Shown here in pieces: positions 38,587 through 48,859 of a DNA stretch of 64,000 nt. This stretch comes from Caldifarciminota bacterium (GTDB lineage: Bacteria; Hydrothermota; Hydrothermia; Hydrothermales; JAJRUZ01). The stretch is taken from positions 62,001 through 126,000 of the forward strand of contig JAJRUZ010000042.1 in assembly GCA_024277525.1 (NCBI GenBank), in the 5' to 3' direction. The notes beneath the pieces are model-generated. The model worked only from the letters and a program-made list of their open reading frames with translations, did no database searches and had not been told where the DNA came from. The position numbers and the translations under genes are program-made. The stretch's first letter is position 1; each line of letters opens with the position of its first letter.

Positions 38587-39237
38587 TTATTTCCTCCTTT
38601 TTTTAGAGTTTTTTATTTCTATTTTCCCGTCTTTGTGATTTATACAATAATAATTGAGTTTTTTTATAAAGTTTAAATCTAATACTCCGTCTATCTGTCC
38701 TTCCTCAGGAAAATCATGAGCAAGAACCTCTATGTTTTTAATTTCGACCGAATCAATTCTTAGTGCCCTTATGTTTACTTTTGGAACAAATTCTATCCCG
38801 CTCCCTGTAACGAGTCTCACTCTATCTTTATAAGAAACATTTGAAGGGTCATAACCAAGCCACTCAAGGGTATCCCAAGAAATCACTGTATAAGTAGCTC
38901 CTGTATCAAAGGCAAGCGAAATGTAAGCTTCTTCTTCATTTTTCCCCTTTATTATTGCCTTTAAAGTTATAAGGCTTTCACACGGATCAAAATTTATAAC
39001 TTTACTTAAAAAAAGCCCTATTACCTCCGGCAACTTACCTGTATACACTATTGCTATTTTTTTTACTTTTCCTTTAAATTTGTGCATTTCATAAAGAATA
39101 TCCCTTTTTCTAAAACTCGCTAAAAGAACTCTACCCTTTTTTATATTATTCTTTCTATCTATTTCAAAATCACCTATCAAAACCCACATATCCGGATATT
39201 TTCTTTTTATTTGATTGAAGGTGAGCATTTTTTTCAT
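38587..39237 (-). CDS. Retropepsin-like (clan AA) aspartyl protease family protein
   Basis: AYISLAFDTGATYTVISWDTLEWLGYD (DTGA at 38896-38907) and IDGVLDLNFIKKL. Confidence 0.75.
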   Translation of the reverse strand: MKKMLTFNQIKRKYPDMWVLIGDFEIDRKNNIKKGRVLLASFRKRDILYEMHKFKGKVKKIAIVYTGKLPEVIGLFLSKVINFDPCESLITLKAIIKGKNEEEAYISLAFDTGATYTVISWDTLEWLGYDPSNVSYKDRVRLVTGSGIEFVPKVNIRALRIDSVEIKNIEVLAHDFPEEGQIDGVLDLNFIKKLNYYCINHKDGKIEIKNSKKRRK

Positions 39238-39239
39238 TT

Positions 39240-40439
39240 TTATAAATTTATATTCTCTTTTTTTAATCCCCAGAATATTATATCTTCGTCTTTTTCCCTT
39301 TTTTCAGCATCTTTTATCACACCTTCAACATCCTTTGGAGTTATATCCCTTCCTCCGAGTCCCCATATATAACCGAGCAATATCGGTTTTTCACTCACAG
39401 AATAAAGCGATGACCTTATTTCGTTAAAGAAAATTCCTCCGAGCCCGAAAGATATGTTTCTGTCAAGGACAATCACTTTTTTTCTTCCTGAAAGAATTTT
39501 TCTTATTTTCTCAAAGTGAAAAGGTCTTAAAATCCTCATTCTTAATACCCCTATTTTCTTTCCTTCCCTTTTTCTTATTTCATTAACAGTGTATTTCACG
39601 GTTGATGATACCGCTCCTGATGTTATAAGAACAACATCTGCATCATCCATCATAAATTCCTCTACAAATTCCCATTTCCTTCCGAATAATTCATAAAATT
39701 CATTACATGCTTTTTCAATTTCAGGAATTGCTTTTTCCATTGCCTTTTGTATTTTATATCTTAATTCCATGTAAGGGCCATCAGGCATAACAACCGCTCC
39801 TATTGCATAGGGCTTTTCGGGTGTAAGAGCGTGGGGTAATTCAAGGGGGGGCAAAAATTCATCAACTTCTTCTTGAGCAGGTACCTCAACGGGCTCTGCT
39901 GTATGAGACAAAATAAAAGCATCAAGAACAAGCATTGAAGGAAGAAAAACTTTTTCCGAAACTTTATAAGCAAGAATAACAGAATCCAGGACTTCTTGGT
40001 TTGATTCACAGTAAATTTTCATCCAACCCGTATCCCTCTGGGATAGTGAGTCATTTTGATCGGACCATATCGACCATGGCGCTGCTACTGCACGGTTGAT
40101 AACTGCCATTACAATGGGTAACCTATCCCCTGCTGCCCAGTGAAGAAGCTCATGCATTAAGAGAAGACCTTGTGCAGAAGTAGCAGTAAATGTTCTTACT
40201 CCTGTAATACTTGCTCCTATACATACAGCCATTGCAGAATGTTCTGATTCCACATTTACAAATGTAGCATCAAGTTCACCTTTTCCTACCATTTCTGATA
40301 AAAGTTCAACAACCTGTGTTTGAGGAGTTATCGGATAAGCAGATATTACCTGTGCCCTTGAAACTTTTACGCCATAAGATACAGCATGGTTTCCGTATAA
40401 AACTTTTTTAATACCCTTTTTTGTTTTTAAATCTCCCAT
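39240..40439 (-). CDS. porA: 2-oxoacid:ferredoxin oxidoreductase alpha subunit (PorA-like)
   Basis: GNHAVSYGVKVSRAQVISAYPITPQTQVVELLSEMV; ATSAQGLLLMHELLHWAAG. Confidence 0.93.
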   Translation of the reverse strand: MGDLKTKKGIKKVLYGNHAVSYGVKVSRAQVISAYPITPQTQVVELLSEMVGKGELDATFVNVESEHSAMAVCIGASITGVRTFTATSAQGLLLMHELLHWAAGDRLPIVMAVINRAVAAPWSIWSDQNDSLSQRDTGWMKIYCESNQEVLDSVILAYKVSEKVFLPSMLVLDAFILSHTAEPVEVPAQEEVDEFLPPLELPHALTPEKPYAIGAVVMPDGPYMELRYKIQKAMEKAIPEIEKACNEFYELFGRKWEFVEEFMMDDADVVLITSGAVSSTVKYTVNEIRKREGKKIGVLRMRILRPFHFEKIRKILSGRKKVIVLDRNISFGLGGIFFNEIRSSLYSVSEKPILLGYIWGLGGRDITPKDVEGVIKDAEKREKDEDIIFWGLKKENINL

Positions 40440-40451
40440 TTTTAAACCTCC

Positions 40452-42125
40452 TTAAATTTCCGAGACCATCTGAATGATTCCTCTCGGACACTCACTTGCA
40501 CATACTCCGCATCCTTTACAAAAATCATAATCCACCACCGGTTTTCCGTCTTTCCATAAGATTGACATATCAGGACAATAAACATAACAGTTTCCGCAGG
40601 AATTACAATAACCGCATGAAAAGCATCTTTTTGCCTCTTTTAACGCCATTTCCTCTGAAAAAGTTTTAACCTCTTCTTCAAAGCTTTTAATTCTTTCCTC
40701 CACAGAAAGCTCCTGGGGATGAATTGCAGGGGCTTTATCAAAATATTCGGTTCTTATAAGCATGAAGGAGACAGTTCTCGGTGGGATTTCCTTTACATTT
40801 ATGTCTTCACCTTTCAAAAATCTATCAATACTTCTTGCAGCCCTTTGAGCCCATGCCTCAGCCTCAACTACGGTTGACGGACCCTGAATGAAATCACCAC
40901 CCGCAAACACCCCTTCAACTTTTGTTGCTCCTGTTTTTTTATCCGCATAAGGCCATCCGTCCTCTCCGAGGTATTCTTCCGGCAAAATTTTCCTATCCGC
41001 TTCTTCTCCTATTGCTTTGATAACAAAATCGTATTCTTCCTGAAATTCAGAACCTTCTATCGGAATGGGTCTCCTCCTTCCGGATTTGTCAGGTTCTCCC
41101 AATTTCATTTTTTGATTGGTTAAAAGAATCTTACCATTCCTGTTTTCTGCTTTTATGGGTAAGGTAAGAAAATGGAAAGGAATACCATCTGCTTTAGCTT
41201 TTTCTCTTTCTTCTTCAAGAGCAGGCATTTCTTTTTCTGTTCTTCTGTAAAGAATACAAGGTTCTGCTCCTATTCTTTTTAAAGTCCTCACCACATCCAT
41301 TGCAACATTTCCTGCACCTATAACAGCCACTTTTTTACCCTTAAATTTACTTGTCTCCTTTCCCTCGTTGACATCTTTAAGAAAGTGAACACCCGATAAA
41401 AGATTCTCTTCTCCTTCCATTCTCATTCTTTTTTCAACCCATGCCCCTATCCCGATGAATACCGCATCAAATTTTTGCCTTAACTCATCAAGATATACAT
41501 CCTTTCCGAGTTCTTTATTTGTTTCAATTTTGATTCCCATATTTAATAGCATCTCAAATTCCTTATCAAGGATATCCTTTGGGAGCCTGTAAGAAGGAAT
41601 TCCGTACCTTAAAACACCTCCCGGCTTTGATTCTCTTTCAAATATTGTTACAGAATGTCCATATCTTCTCAAAAAATATGCAACCGCCATTCCTGCAGGT
41701 CCTGAACCAATAACAGCTATCCTTTTTCCTGTATCAGAAGGGAGTTCTTTTATCTTATAGCCTCTTTTTATAATATAATCACCCACATATCTCTCAAGTT
41801 CTCTTATTGATATTCTTTCATCAAATCTTTTTCTGTTGCATCCTATTTGACAGAAAGCAGGACAAACTCTACCGGTAATTGCGGGAAAAGGGTTTCTTTC
41901 AAGCAAAACATCTGCTGCTTTTTCAAGGTCTTTTTCAATTATCCAATAAAAGTAATGAGGAATTTTTGTTCCCAATGGGCAGGCTTTTAAGCAAGGCGCT
42001 GCTTTATTTTCTATCACGGGTTTAACATTTCTCCATGAACCTGTTTTTAAAACCCTCGTTGTTCCTGTTGATAATGCAACATCCGGGATTTCATCAATGT
42101 TTTTATAACGAATTCTTTCCGCCAT
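40452..42125 (-). CDS. GltD-like FAD/NAD(P) oxidoreductase fused to a 2[4Fe-4S] PorD-like ferredoxin
   Basis: GSGPAGMAVAYFLRRYGHSVTIFERESKPGG; VIGAGNVAMDVVRTLKR; C-term CFSCGYCNSCGNCYVYCPD...CKGCGVCASECPRG. Confidence 0.9.
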   Translation of the reverse strand: MAERIRYKNIDEIPDVALSTGTTRVLKTGSWRNVKPVIENKAAPCLKACPLGTKIPHYFYWIIEKDLEKAADVLLERNPFPAITGRVCPAFCQIGCNRKRFDERISIRELERYVGDYIIKRGYKIKELPSDTGKRIAVIGSGPAGMAVAYFLRRYGHSVTIFERESKPGGVLRYGIPSYRLPKDILDKEFEMLLNMGIKIETNKELGKDVYLDELRQKFDAVFIGIGAWVEKRMRMEGEENLLSGVHFLKDVNEGKETSKFKGKKVAVIGAGNVAMDVVRTLKRIGAEPCILYRRTEKEMPALEEEREKAKADGIPFHFLTLPIKAENRNGKILLTNQKMKLGEPDKSGRRRPIPIEGSEFQEEYDFVIKAIGEEADRKILPEEYLGEDGWPYADKKTGATKVEGVFAGGDFIQGPSTVVEAEAWAQRAARSIDRFLKGEDINVKEIPPRTVSFMLIRTEYFDKAPAIHPQELSVEERIKSFEEEVKTFSEEMALKEAKRCFSCGYCNSCGNCYVYCPDMSILWKDGKPVVDYDFCKGCGVCASECPRGIIQMVSEI

Positions 42126-42137
42126 ATTAAACCTCCC

Positions 42138-42695
42138 TTAAATCCCTTTTATGGAATTGAACGCTTCTTCGGCTGCTTTTTTATTTTCTTCTGTCTTATA
42201 AGGTATTTCCTCCTCAATGGCATAGGAGAGATTTTCCATGTCAAAGATGTTCATTATTTTTGCAAGTGCACCGAGTATTGCAGTATTGACTATTGGCTGT
42301 ATCTTTGAACCGAGTTTATATTTTACTGCAATCTGTGTTGCATCCACAGTATAAACCTCAAAATTTTTATTAAATTTTATATTTTCCGGAGATTGAGGAG
42401 TATTAAGGAGTATTTTGCCATTTTCTTTGAGCCCTTCTGTAACATCAATCATTTCAAGAAGAGTCATGTCAAGCACCACAATTATATCGGGTTCATAAAT
42501 ATTACACCTTATAAAAAGATTTTCTTCCGGCTTATGAATTCTTAAAAAAGCCTGAACAGGTGCACCCCTTCTTTCGACACCGAACTGGGGGAAAGCAAGG
42601 GGATAATATCCTGCTTTAAAGCAGGCATTTGCACACACCTTTGAGGCAACTACTGCCCCTTGCCCCCCTCGTCCGTGAAACCGAACCTCAAGCAT
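42138..42695 (-). CDS. porG: 2-oxoacid:ferredoxin oxidoreductase gamma subunit (PorG-like)
   Basis: VRFHGRGGQGAVVASKVCANACFKAGYYPLAFPQFGVERRGAPVQAFLRI. Confidence 0.94.
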   Translation of the reverse strand: MLEVRFHGRGGQGAVVASKVCANACFKAGYYPLAFPQFGVERRGAPVQAFLRIHKPEENLFIRCNIYEPDIIVVLDMTLLEMIDVTEGLKENGKILLNTPQSPENIKFNKNFEVYTVDATQIAVKYKLGSKIQPIVNTAILGALAKIMNIFDMENLSYAIEEEIPYKTEENKKAAEEAFNSIKGI

Positions 42696-42725
42696 TTTAA
42701 AATCCTCCTGATTTCTTAATTAATT

Positions 42726-42740
42726 AAGGAATTGAACCTT
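42726..42740 (-). promoter_or_regulatory. T-arm-like mini-hairpin (AAGG-TTCAATT-CCTT) upstream of the por operon
   Basis: 4-bp stem, 7-nt loop; 30 nt before porG ATG. Confidence 0.6.
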
Positions 42741-42805
42741 TAATCAGAGAAATTAATACTTCGGATAAAAAATAAAATTATATTTAATATTGTGAATCAA
42801 AATCA

Positions 42806-44053
42806 ATGGAAGTTAAAATTATAAATATGGGAATCACAATGTTAATTCCTACATATTGGGCAAGGAAAAGAAAAGAAGGCTGGAAAGAAAAAGATGAAAT
42901 TTATGATCATCCGACCCCTCTTGACTCCGAAGGCACCTTAAGAAGATGCATAGAAAGCATAAGAATACTACGGGATAAAAGTTTTAAATTGGTTATTATA
43001 GCATGCCCGGTTTCAGAAGATATTTCAATAGAAGTTGAGAAAAAAGTTAAAAGACTCGTTAAATCGGTTTCATTACCTGTCGAAACTTTTATCTTTACTC
43101 CCTCACTTTTGAAAGAAATTCATAATTTTTTGATAGAAGAAGGCAAAAAAGAATTTGTATCTTTACTTTCTATTTACGGATACTCAAATATAAGAAATTT
43201 ATGTATTTTTATTACTCATGTTTTTAATTCCGATATAGCACTTTTGATTGATGACGATGAAGTATTTGAAGATCATGAATTTATAAAAAAAGTTAAAGAA
43301 TTTATAGGTAAAAACCTGGGTAAAAAAAAGATATGGGGAATAGCAGGTTACTATGTTGGAGCGGATGGTGATTATCATGTTAAGAAGGAAATAAGACCAT
43401 GGATGAAATACTGGAATCAATATGAAAAAATGAACGAAGCCTTTGATAAAATAATAGGAAAGGGTCCGAGATTAAAGGAAACACCTTTTGTATTCGGTGG
43501 AAATATGATCATTCACAGAAGTCTTTTAAGAAAAATCCCGTTTGACCCAAATATTCCGAGAGGTGAGGATATTGACTACCTTATTAATGCAAAAATGTTT
43601 GGAATAGATTTTTTTCTTGATAATGAACTTAAAATTAAGCACCTCCCCCCTCCTAAGGCACATCCATTATGGCGTCAATTGAGGCAAGACATATACAGAT
43701 TTATCTATGAAAGGGAAAAAATAAGGAAACAGAGAAAAATCTCCGGCATGAGGAAGGTTTATCCCGAAGATTTTGATCCTTATCCAGGTTGTTTTCTTAA
43801 AGATGATTTAGAAGAAAAGATTGAAAAATCATCACGGATCCTTTCCTCAGAGTATCTTGAAAAAGGAGACAAAAAAGGAAGCGAAGAGGCAATAAAAAAT
43901 ATAGAACTTGCAAAAAAATATCTCAATTTTAAATTTGATGTATTTGAGAAGCTCTTAAATTTACAAAAAATGTGGGAGAAATTAATGAAATATATAGATG
44001 AAGAAAATGTACGGTATGTTTTGAAAAAAATTATTAAAAAGGGGAGAATATAA
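42806..44053 (+). CDS. Glycosyltransferase family 2-like protein
   Basis: TMLIPTYWAR...DIALLIDDDEVFEDHEF; FVFGGNMIIHRSLLRKIPFDPNIPRGEDIDYLIN. Confidence 0.75.
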   Translation: MEVKIINMGITMLIPTYWARKRKEGWKEKDEIYDHPTPLDSEGTLRRCIESIRILRDKSFKLVIIACPVSEDISIEVEKKVKRLVKSVSLPVETFIFTPSLLKEIHNFLIEEGKKEFVSLLSIYGYSNIRNLCIFITHVFNSDIALLIDDDEVFEDHEFIKKVKEFIGKNLGKKKIWGIAGYYVGADGDYHVKKEIRPWMKYWNQYEKMNEAFDKIIGKGPRLKETPFVFGGNMIIHRSLLRKIPFDPNIPRGEDIDYLINAKMFGIDFFLDNELKIKHLPPPKAHPLWRQLRQDIYRFIYEREKIRKQRKISGMRKVYPEDFDPYPGCFLKDDLEEKIEKSSRILSSEYLEKGDKKGSEEAIKNIELAKKYLNFKFDVFEKLLNLQKMWEKLMKYIDEENVRYVLKKIIKKGRI

Positions 44054-44054
44054 A

Positions 44055-45263
44055 ATGCGAATTCTTTTTCTTCCCAAGTTACTTCCCAGGTCAAACATAA
44101 TAGGCGGGCCAATACTTATATATCACCGAATAAAGAATCTTTCTCAAATGGGTCATAAGATAAGCGTACTTGCTCCCTCCTATACAGAAGAAGATAAAAA
44201 GGATAAATCTCTTGAGAAGTTTTGTGAAAGAGTTATAAAAATAGATTCAAAAAAAGAAAAATCCGATTCTGAAATTGAAAGGCTTTATAAAAGATTAAAA
44301 AGACCAAAGTTTTTCTTTACAGGAGACGGAGGGTATGATGAAAATATTGAAAATGCTTTAAGAAAAATTTTAAGAGAAAAACAGTTTGATGTAATAATTG
44401 CGGAATATTCTATGATGGGGCAATATTTAGAATCCAATAGAAAATTTATTCCTCAGGACACACTGACAGTAATTTCTGTCCATGAATGTTATACAAAAGC
44501 ATTTGAATTAAGAAGGAAAAAAGGAGAAAATATAAGTGGAGAAGTAATAGAAGAACTTAGAAATTACGAGTTTAAAATGTATAAATCGGTTGATAAAATT
44601 TTTACGCTTACAAAAGAGGATGCATATTTTTTAGTAGAGTATTCACCTGAGTTGAAAGAAAAGATTTATGTAATTCCTCATGGTGTAGATACTGATTTTT
44701 ATAAGCCTCCGAAAAGAAGGGTATGGGATAGAGATACTAAGAATATTCTTTACATAGGAAATTTTAGACATTATCCGAATGTGGATGCAGTAAAAAATTT
44801 CATATTTAAGGTATGGGAAAAAGTTTTAAAAGCTGTCCCGGATGCAAAATTTTATGCCATAGGCTTTGATCCTCCGGATGAACTTTTGAATTTAAGAAAT
44901 GAAAATATAATTATTCAGCCCGGAGGAGACAATGAAAATGTGAGAAGATTTTATTGGAACAGTGATATATTTGTTGCTCCTATAGAGTTAGGAACAGGAT
45001 TCAGGGGTAAGATTTTAGAAGCAATGGCGTGCGGGTTACCTGTAGTTGCTACCAAACTTGCTACTTTCGGAATTGAGCCTGAACATGGAAAACATATGTT
45101 TATTACGGATGATTATGATGAATTTGCAGAATATGTAATTATGCTTTTAAAGGATAAAAATTTGAGAAAAAAGATTTCTATGAATGCACTCGCACTTGCA
45201 AGAGAATTTGATCATAAAAACGCAGCAAAAAAATTACATAAAATACTTAAGGAAGCCAGATGA
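44055..45263 (+). CDS. Glycosyltransferase family 1/4
   Basis: VIPHGVDTDFYKPPKRR; ILYIGNFRHYPNVDAV; FVAPIELGTGFRGKILEAMACGLPVVATKLATFGIE. Confidence 0.9.
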   Translation: MRILFLPKLLPRSNIIGGPILIYHRIKNLSQMGHKISVLAPSYTEEDKKDKSLEKFCERVIKIDSKKEKSDSEIERLYKRLKRPKFFFTGDGGYDENIENALRKILREKQFDVIIAEYSMMGQYLESNRKFIPQDTLTVISVHECYTKAFELRRKKGENISGEVIEELRNYEFKMYKSVDKIFTLTKEDAYFLVEYSPELKEKIYVIPHGVDTDFYKPPKRRVWDRDTKNILYIGNFRHYPNVDAVKNFIFKVWEKVLKAVPDAKFYAIGFDPPDELLNLRNENIIIQPGGDNENVRRFYWNSDIFVAPIELGTGFRGKILEAMACGLPVVATKLATFGIEPEHGKHMFITDDYDEFAEYVIMLLKDKNLRKKISMNALALAREFDHKNAAKKLHKILKEAR

Positions 45264-45309
45264 AAAAAAACTGACGCCCGCATAATAAATTCCTCTTTTA
45301 AAATATCTC

Positions 45310-46008
45310 CTATACAAAAAGTTTTACATATTTTTCAAAGAATTTTTTTAATTCAAAAAAATTATTAAAAACATGATCTGGATCACTCTTTTTTAATTCT
45401 TCAAAAGAAAATCTGAAAGTAGCCATTCCTATGGATTTGAAACCCGCCTCTTTTGCCGCCTTTATATCCCTCGGGGTATCTCCTATTACAAATACATCCG
45501 AAATCTCAAAGTTTTCCCTTTCCGCAATTTTCTTTCCCTTTTGATAAGCAATCTTCAAAATTTCGGTTCTTATATGCGAATCAGAAGCAAATCCCCCAAA
45601 TTTAAAATATTTTAAAAGAGAAGAAGGTCTTAATTTAATAATTGCTCCTTTCTCCAGATTTCCTGTCGCAAGACCCATTAAAAATTTGTTTGAATCCTCA
45701 GCCCATTCAAGAAACTCTTTCACTCCCTCTATTATTTTATAAAAAGGATTTTTTATCTCTTTTTGAAGATATAAAAGATATTTTTGCAAAATTTCCTCTA
45801 TTTCTTTTTTATCAGGGTTCTTTTTCAATTTTTTAACAAAAACTTCCTCAATAATCAAAGGATCCGTTTTTCCATCAGGAGAAATTCCCTTCATTGCCTC
45901 CTTTATCCCGTATGTTTCTCTAAAAGATAAATCAATTGACCTGGTTCCTGCACCACCGGAATAGATCAATGTTCCATCAACATCAAAAAGAAGCATAATT
46001 TTTTGCAT
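45310..46008 (-). CDS. HAD-superfamily hydrolase (phosphoglycolate phosphatase-like)
   Basis: MLLFDVDGTLIYSGGAG; VFVIGDTPRDIKAAKEAGFKSIG. Confidence 0.9.
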   Translation of the reverse strand: MQKIMLLFDVDGTLIYSGGAGTRSIDLSFRETYGIKEAMKGISPDGKTDPLIIEEVFVKKLKKNPDKKEIEEILQKYLLYLQKEIKNPFYKIIEGVKEFLEWAEDSNKFLMGLATGNLEKGAIIKLRPSSLLKYFKFGGFASDSHIRTEILKIAYQKGKKIAERENFEISDVFVIGDTPRDIKAAKEAGFKSIGMATFRFSFEELKKSDPDHVFNNFFELKKFFEKYVKLFV

Positions 46009-46020
46009 AATAAAATTATA
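46009..46020 (-). promoter_or_regulatory. -10 box of a predicted leaderless promoter (TATAAT-N6-ATG)
   Basis: Minus strand TATAATtttattATGCAAAAAATT. Confidence 0.5.
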
Positions 46021-46065
46021 CTAAAATTTGATATAAAAGGGATAAAATTTTTATACTTAATAACA

Positions 46066-47934
46066 ATGAGTGTGATTTTTCTTTTAATAATTAACTTAAC
46101 ATGGTTCCAACGCGACCTTAATTATGCAAAGAAGTTATATAATGAAGCATTGATGGGGGAAGCCGATTCTTTAAATCCCTTTTTATATTTTCTAAAAGCA
46201 ATAGAATTTGAAAGAGGAGGAAGTTTGCAAGAAGCAAGGAATAATTTTGAAAAAGCAAAATTGTTTTCAAATCTTGAACCCGCAATTGTTTTTTTGATGC
46301 TTAAAATAAGTGATAAACAGAATTTACCGGATTTTTATAATGATTTATGGAATGAACTTCTGAAATCAAAGATAAAAAAAGGTGTAAAAGAAATACCAGA
46401 AATTTCATATTATTTTCTGAATAAAGCAGGAGAGAAAATTCTATTATCCGCAAAAATATCCCAACTTAATAAAGCACTCAAAATTTCTCCTTCTTTTTAT
46501 CCTGCCTGGTATGAAAAAATAAAACTTTATTACCTGAATTTTAAATTTTTGGATGCATTAAAGACATTTTTTAATTTTTCTCCCTTTTTCTCAGGGAATC
46601 CTGCTTTAAAAAAAATCTTTCAGGTCACACTGCTCAGAATTTTTATTATTCTTATTTTTGTTCTCATTTCAACATTAATTTTGTCCTTTACGATAAGAAA
46701 AAGACAGAGTATTTATTTTTATCTGCCTCAAAATATTCCTCATGTTCCTGAACTTGAATTTATTTTAAGTATAATTTTTATTTTGTTTATCTTTATAGGT
46801 CTTCCGCTTCCTTTTTTGTTCTTACTTGTTTTCCCTGTTGTTTTCAATTTGGAAAATAAAGAAAAAAAGGCTTTGTTTTTGTTTAGCCTGTTTCTTTTTT
46901 TAATAACCGTTATCGGGATGATATGCGAGAGAAGACTTGTAAATTTTATTAATGACAAAAATAATCCTGATGTTTTACTTTATCTTACCAAAAATTCTCC
47001 TTATGATGAAGAACTTATAAAAAAATGGGACAATGTAAAAGTAAAAGAAGCTGAGCTTTTAAAGGCGATAATTTATTTAAAAGGCAATAAAATTAAAGAG
47101 GCAAAAAGCATACTAAAAAAAATGATTAAAACAAGTTCTGATTATGAAGTTTTAGTGAATACCGGAAATCTTTATTTTCTTGAAAATAAATTTGATTCCG
47201 CAAGTATTTTTTACAGAAGGGCAATTGAGATTGAACCGGAAAGATTTGAGGCACATTTTAATCTTGCACAGGTCGCATTTTCTCTTGTTGATTTAACATT
47301 GTTTCAAAAAGAGATTGACATGGCAAACAGAATAGATCAGCAAAGAACAGAAGAATTTACAAGAAGAATCAAAGAATTCAAATTAATCCCGATCATTTAT
47401 GCATATCCTGAAAAAATAAAAAATTACAAATATAAGGGTGAAAATACATTTCTTTTCACCGATTCATATCTTTTACCGCCTTTTTTAATTCTTGAAATTT
47501 TGGTTCTGATATTTCTGATATTTTTTGTAAAGAGCGGTAGAAGTATTTTCAGGTGCAGGGCATGTTTAAAAGGAATCCCTCAAGGTGGTAAAGAGGTTGA
47601 ACCTGTGGGAGAGGTATGCGATGTATGTGCTAAGGAACTTGAAAGCACTGCTTCCCTTAAATTGAGACAGCGCCTTGCCATGAGACTCAGAGCAAAAAGA
47701 AATAACAAGTTAAAGACCGGGATTCTAATTGCAAATTTCATGATACCGGGGTTGGGATTTGGAATAAATAACTCCTTTTTTCTGTTGACTTTTACATCAA
47801 TGATATTCGGTATTTCTTTGATTATCATCCTCTTTACAAGTTTTAAAACTTTTGGTATAATTTTATATATGCTTTCAATAATCATAGGTCTTATCTATTA
47901 CATAACAGGAGGTAGAATAGATGCAAGCATTTAA
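46066..47934 (+). CDS. TPR-containing membrane protein with CxxC...CxxC ribbon (track start 46003; ATG at 46066 more likely)
   Basis: Several TM segments; SIFYRRAIEIEPERFEAHFNLAQVA TPR; FRCRACLKGIPQGGKEVEPVGEVCDVCAKEL. Confidence 0.7.
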   Translation: MSVIFLLIINLTWFQRDLNYAKKLYNEALMGEADSLNPFLYFLKAIEFERGGSLQEARNNFEKAKLFSNLEPAIVFLMLKISDKQNLPDFYNDLWNELLKSKIKKGVKEIPEISYYFLNKAGEKILLSAKISQLNKALKISPSFYPAWYEKIKLYYLNFKFLDALKTFFNFSPFFSGNPALKKIFQVTLLRIFIILIFVLISTLILSFTIRKRQSIYFYLPQNIPHVPELEFILSIIFILFIFIGLPLPFLFLLVFPVVFNLENKEKKALFLFSLFLFLITVIGMICERRLVNFINDKNNPDVLLYLTKNSPYDEELIKKWDNVKVKEAELLKAIIYLKGNKIKEAKSILKKMIKTSSDYEVLVNTGNLYFLENKFDSASIFYRRAIEIEPERFEAHFNLAQVAFSLVDLTLFQKEIDMANRIDQQRTEEFTRRIKEFKLIPIIYAYPEKIKNYKYKGENTFLFTDSYLLPPFLILEILVLIFLIFFVKSGRSIFRCRACLKGIPQGGKEVEPVGEVCDVCAKELESTASLKLRQRLAMRLRAKRNNKLKTGILIANFMIPGLGFGINNSFFLLTFTSMIFGISLIIILFTSFKTFGIILYMLSIIIGLIYYITGGRIDASI

Positions 47935-48859
47935 AGAAGGAATGACAGGCAGTTTGAAAATTTTCTCTGCTCCTGATGTTTTACAGCTTGTTTCACAGCA
48001 GAGGAAAAAGGGAGTTGTTTATTTTTATAAGGGCAAAACAGAAGCAGCGGTGGGATTTGAGGATGGAGCCGTTGTTGCAGCATACATTATAAGAGAAGGA
48101 AAATTTGAGACACTTGAAAATTATCTTGTGAGATCAGGGCTTGTTCCTCTGCATGATTTTAAAACGGCAAAAGAAATTAAGGAGGAAACCGGAGAACCGA
48201 TTGAAGAGATACTTGTAAGGGAAGGTATAATAGGTTCGGATCAGTTGATGGAAATCATAAGTTTTAAAATTCAGGAGGTGATAGATGAAATAATCACTTG
48301 GAAGGAGGGCATTTATAAATTTGAGCCTGATAAGGAAATTTATAAGTTTTCAAAAATTAAAATTAAATTACCGCTTGACTCCCTCTTAATGGAGGCTGCA
48401 TGGAGGCAGGACGAATGGCCGAGAATAAAAGAAAAAATAAATGACCCGAATATGGTCTTTCGTGTAAGTAAGAAAAAACCTCAGATTGATTTGGAACCGG
48501 AAAAGGAAGAAAAGAAGGTTCTTTCGCTTATAAACGGGAAAAGAACGGTACAGGAACTTGTAGAAATAAGCGGTATAGGAAAATTCAAAACATACTTTGC
48601 TCTTTTCAGACTTTATGAAATGGGAAGGATTGAGCCTGTCTTGAAAGAAGAAAAGAAAGCAAAAGCAGAAGTGAAAAAAGAAGTGAAAGTAGAGAGAAGG
48701 AGAGTTGTAAACATTTTACCTGCTTTCGGACATTTTGTGGTGATTTTGGTCCTTGTAGGTTTATTCTTTGCTTTTAAAGTATATAAAAGGGGACTTTTCC
48801 CTAAAATTCAAAAAATAGCCCCTTCTTATTATGAAGAAAATTTAAAAATAGTGCCATGA
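47921..48859 (+). CDS. DUF4388/PATAN-domain protein
   Basis: MTGSLKIFSAPDVLQLVSQQRKKGVVYFYKGKTEAAVGFEDGAVVAAYI; C-terminal TM. Confidence 0.75.
   Translation: MQAFKEGMTGSLKIFSAPDVLQLVSQQRKKGVVYFYKGKTEAAVGFEDGAVVAAYIIREGKFETLENYLVRSGLVPLHDFKTAKEIKEETGEPIEEILVREGIIGSDQLMEIISFKIQEVIDEIITWKEGIYKFEPDKEIYKFSKIKIKLPLDSLLMEAAWRQDEWPRIKEKINDPNMVFRVSKKKPQIDLEPEKEEKKVLSLINGKRTVQELVEISGIGKFKTYFALFRLYEMGRIEPVLKEEKKAKAEVKKEVKVERRRVVNILPAFGHFVVILVLVGLFFAFKVYKRGLFPKIQKIAPSYYEENLKIVP

Noticed and set aside
41267-41281. AGGTTCTGCTCCT, superficially like the T-arm hairpin
   Set aside because: Inside the GltD-like CDS on the opposite strand; the A58-equivalent is G, and it is not near a start codon
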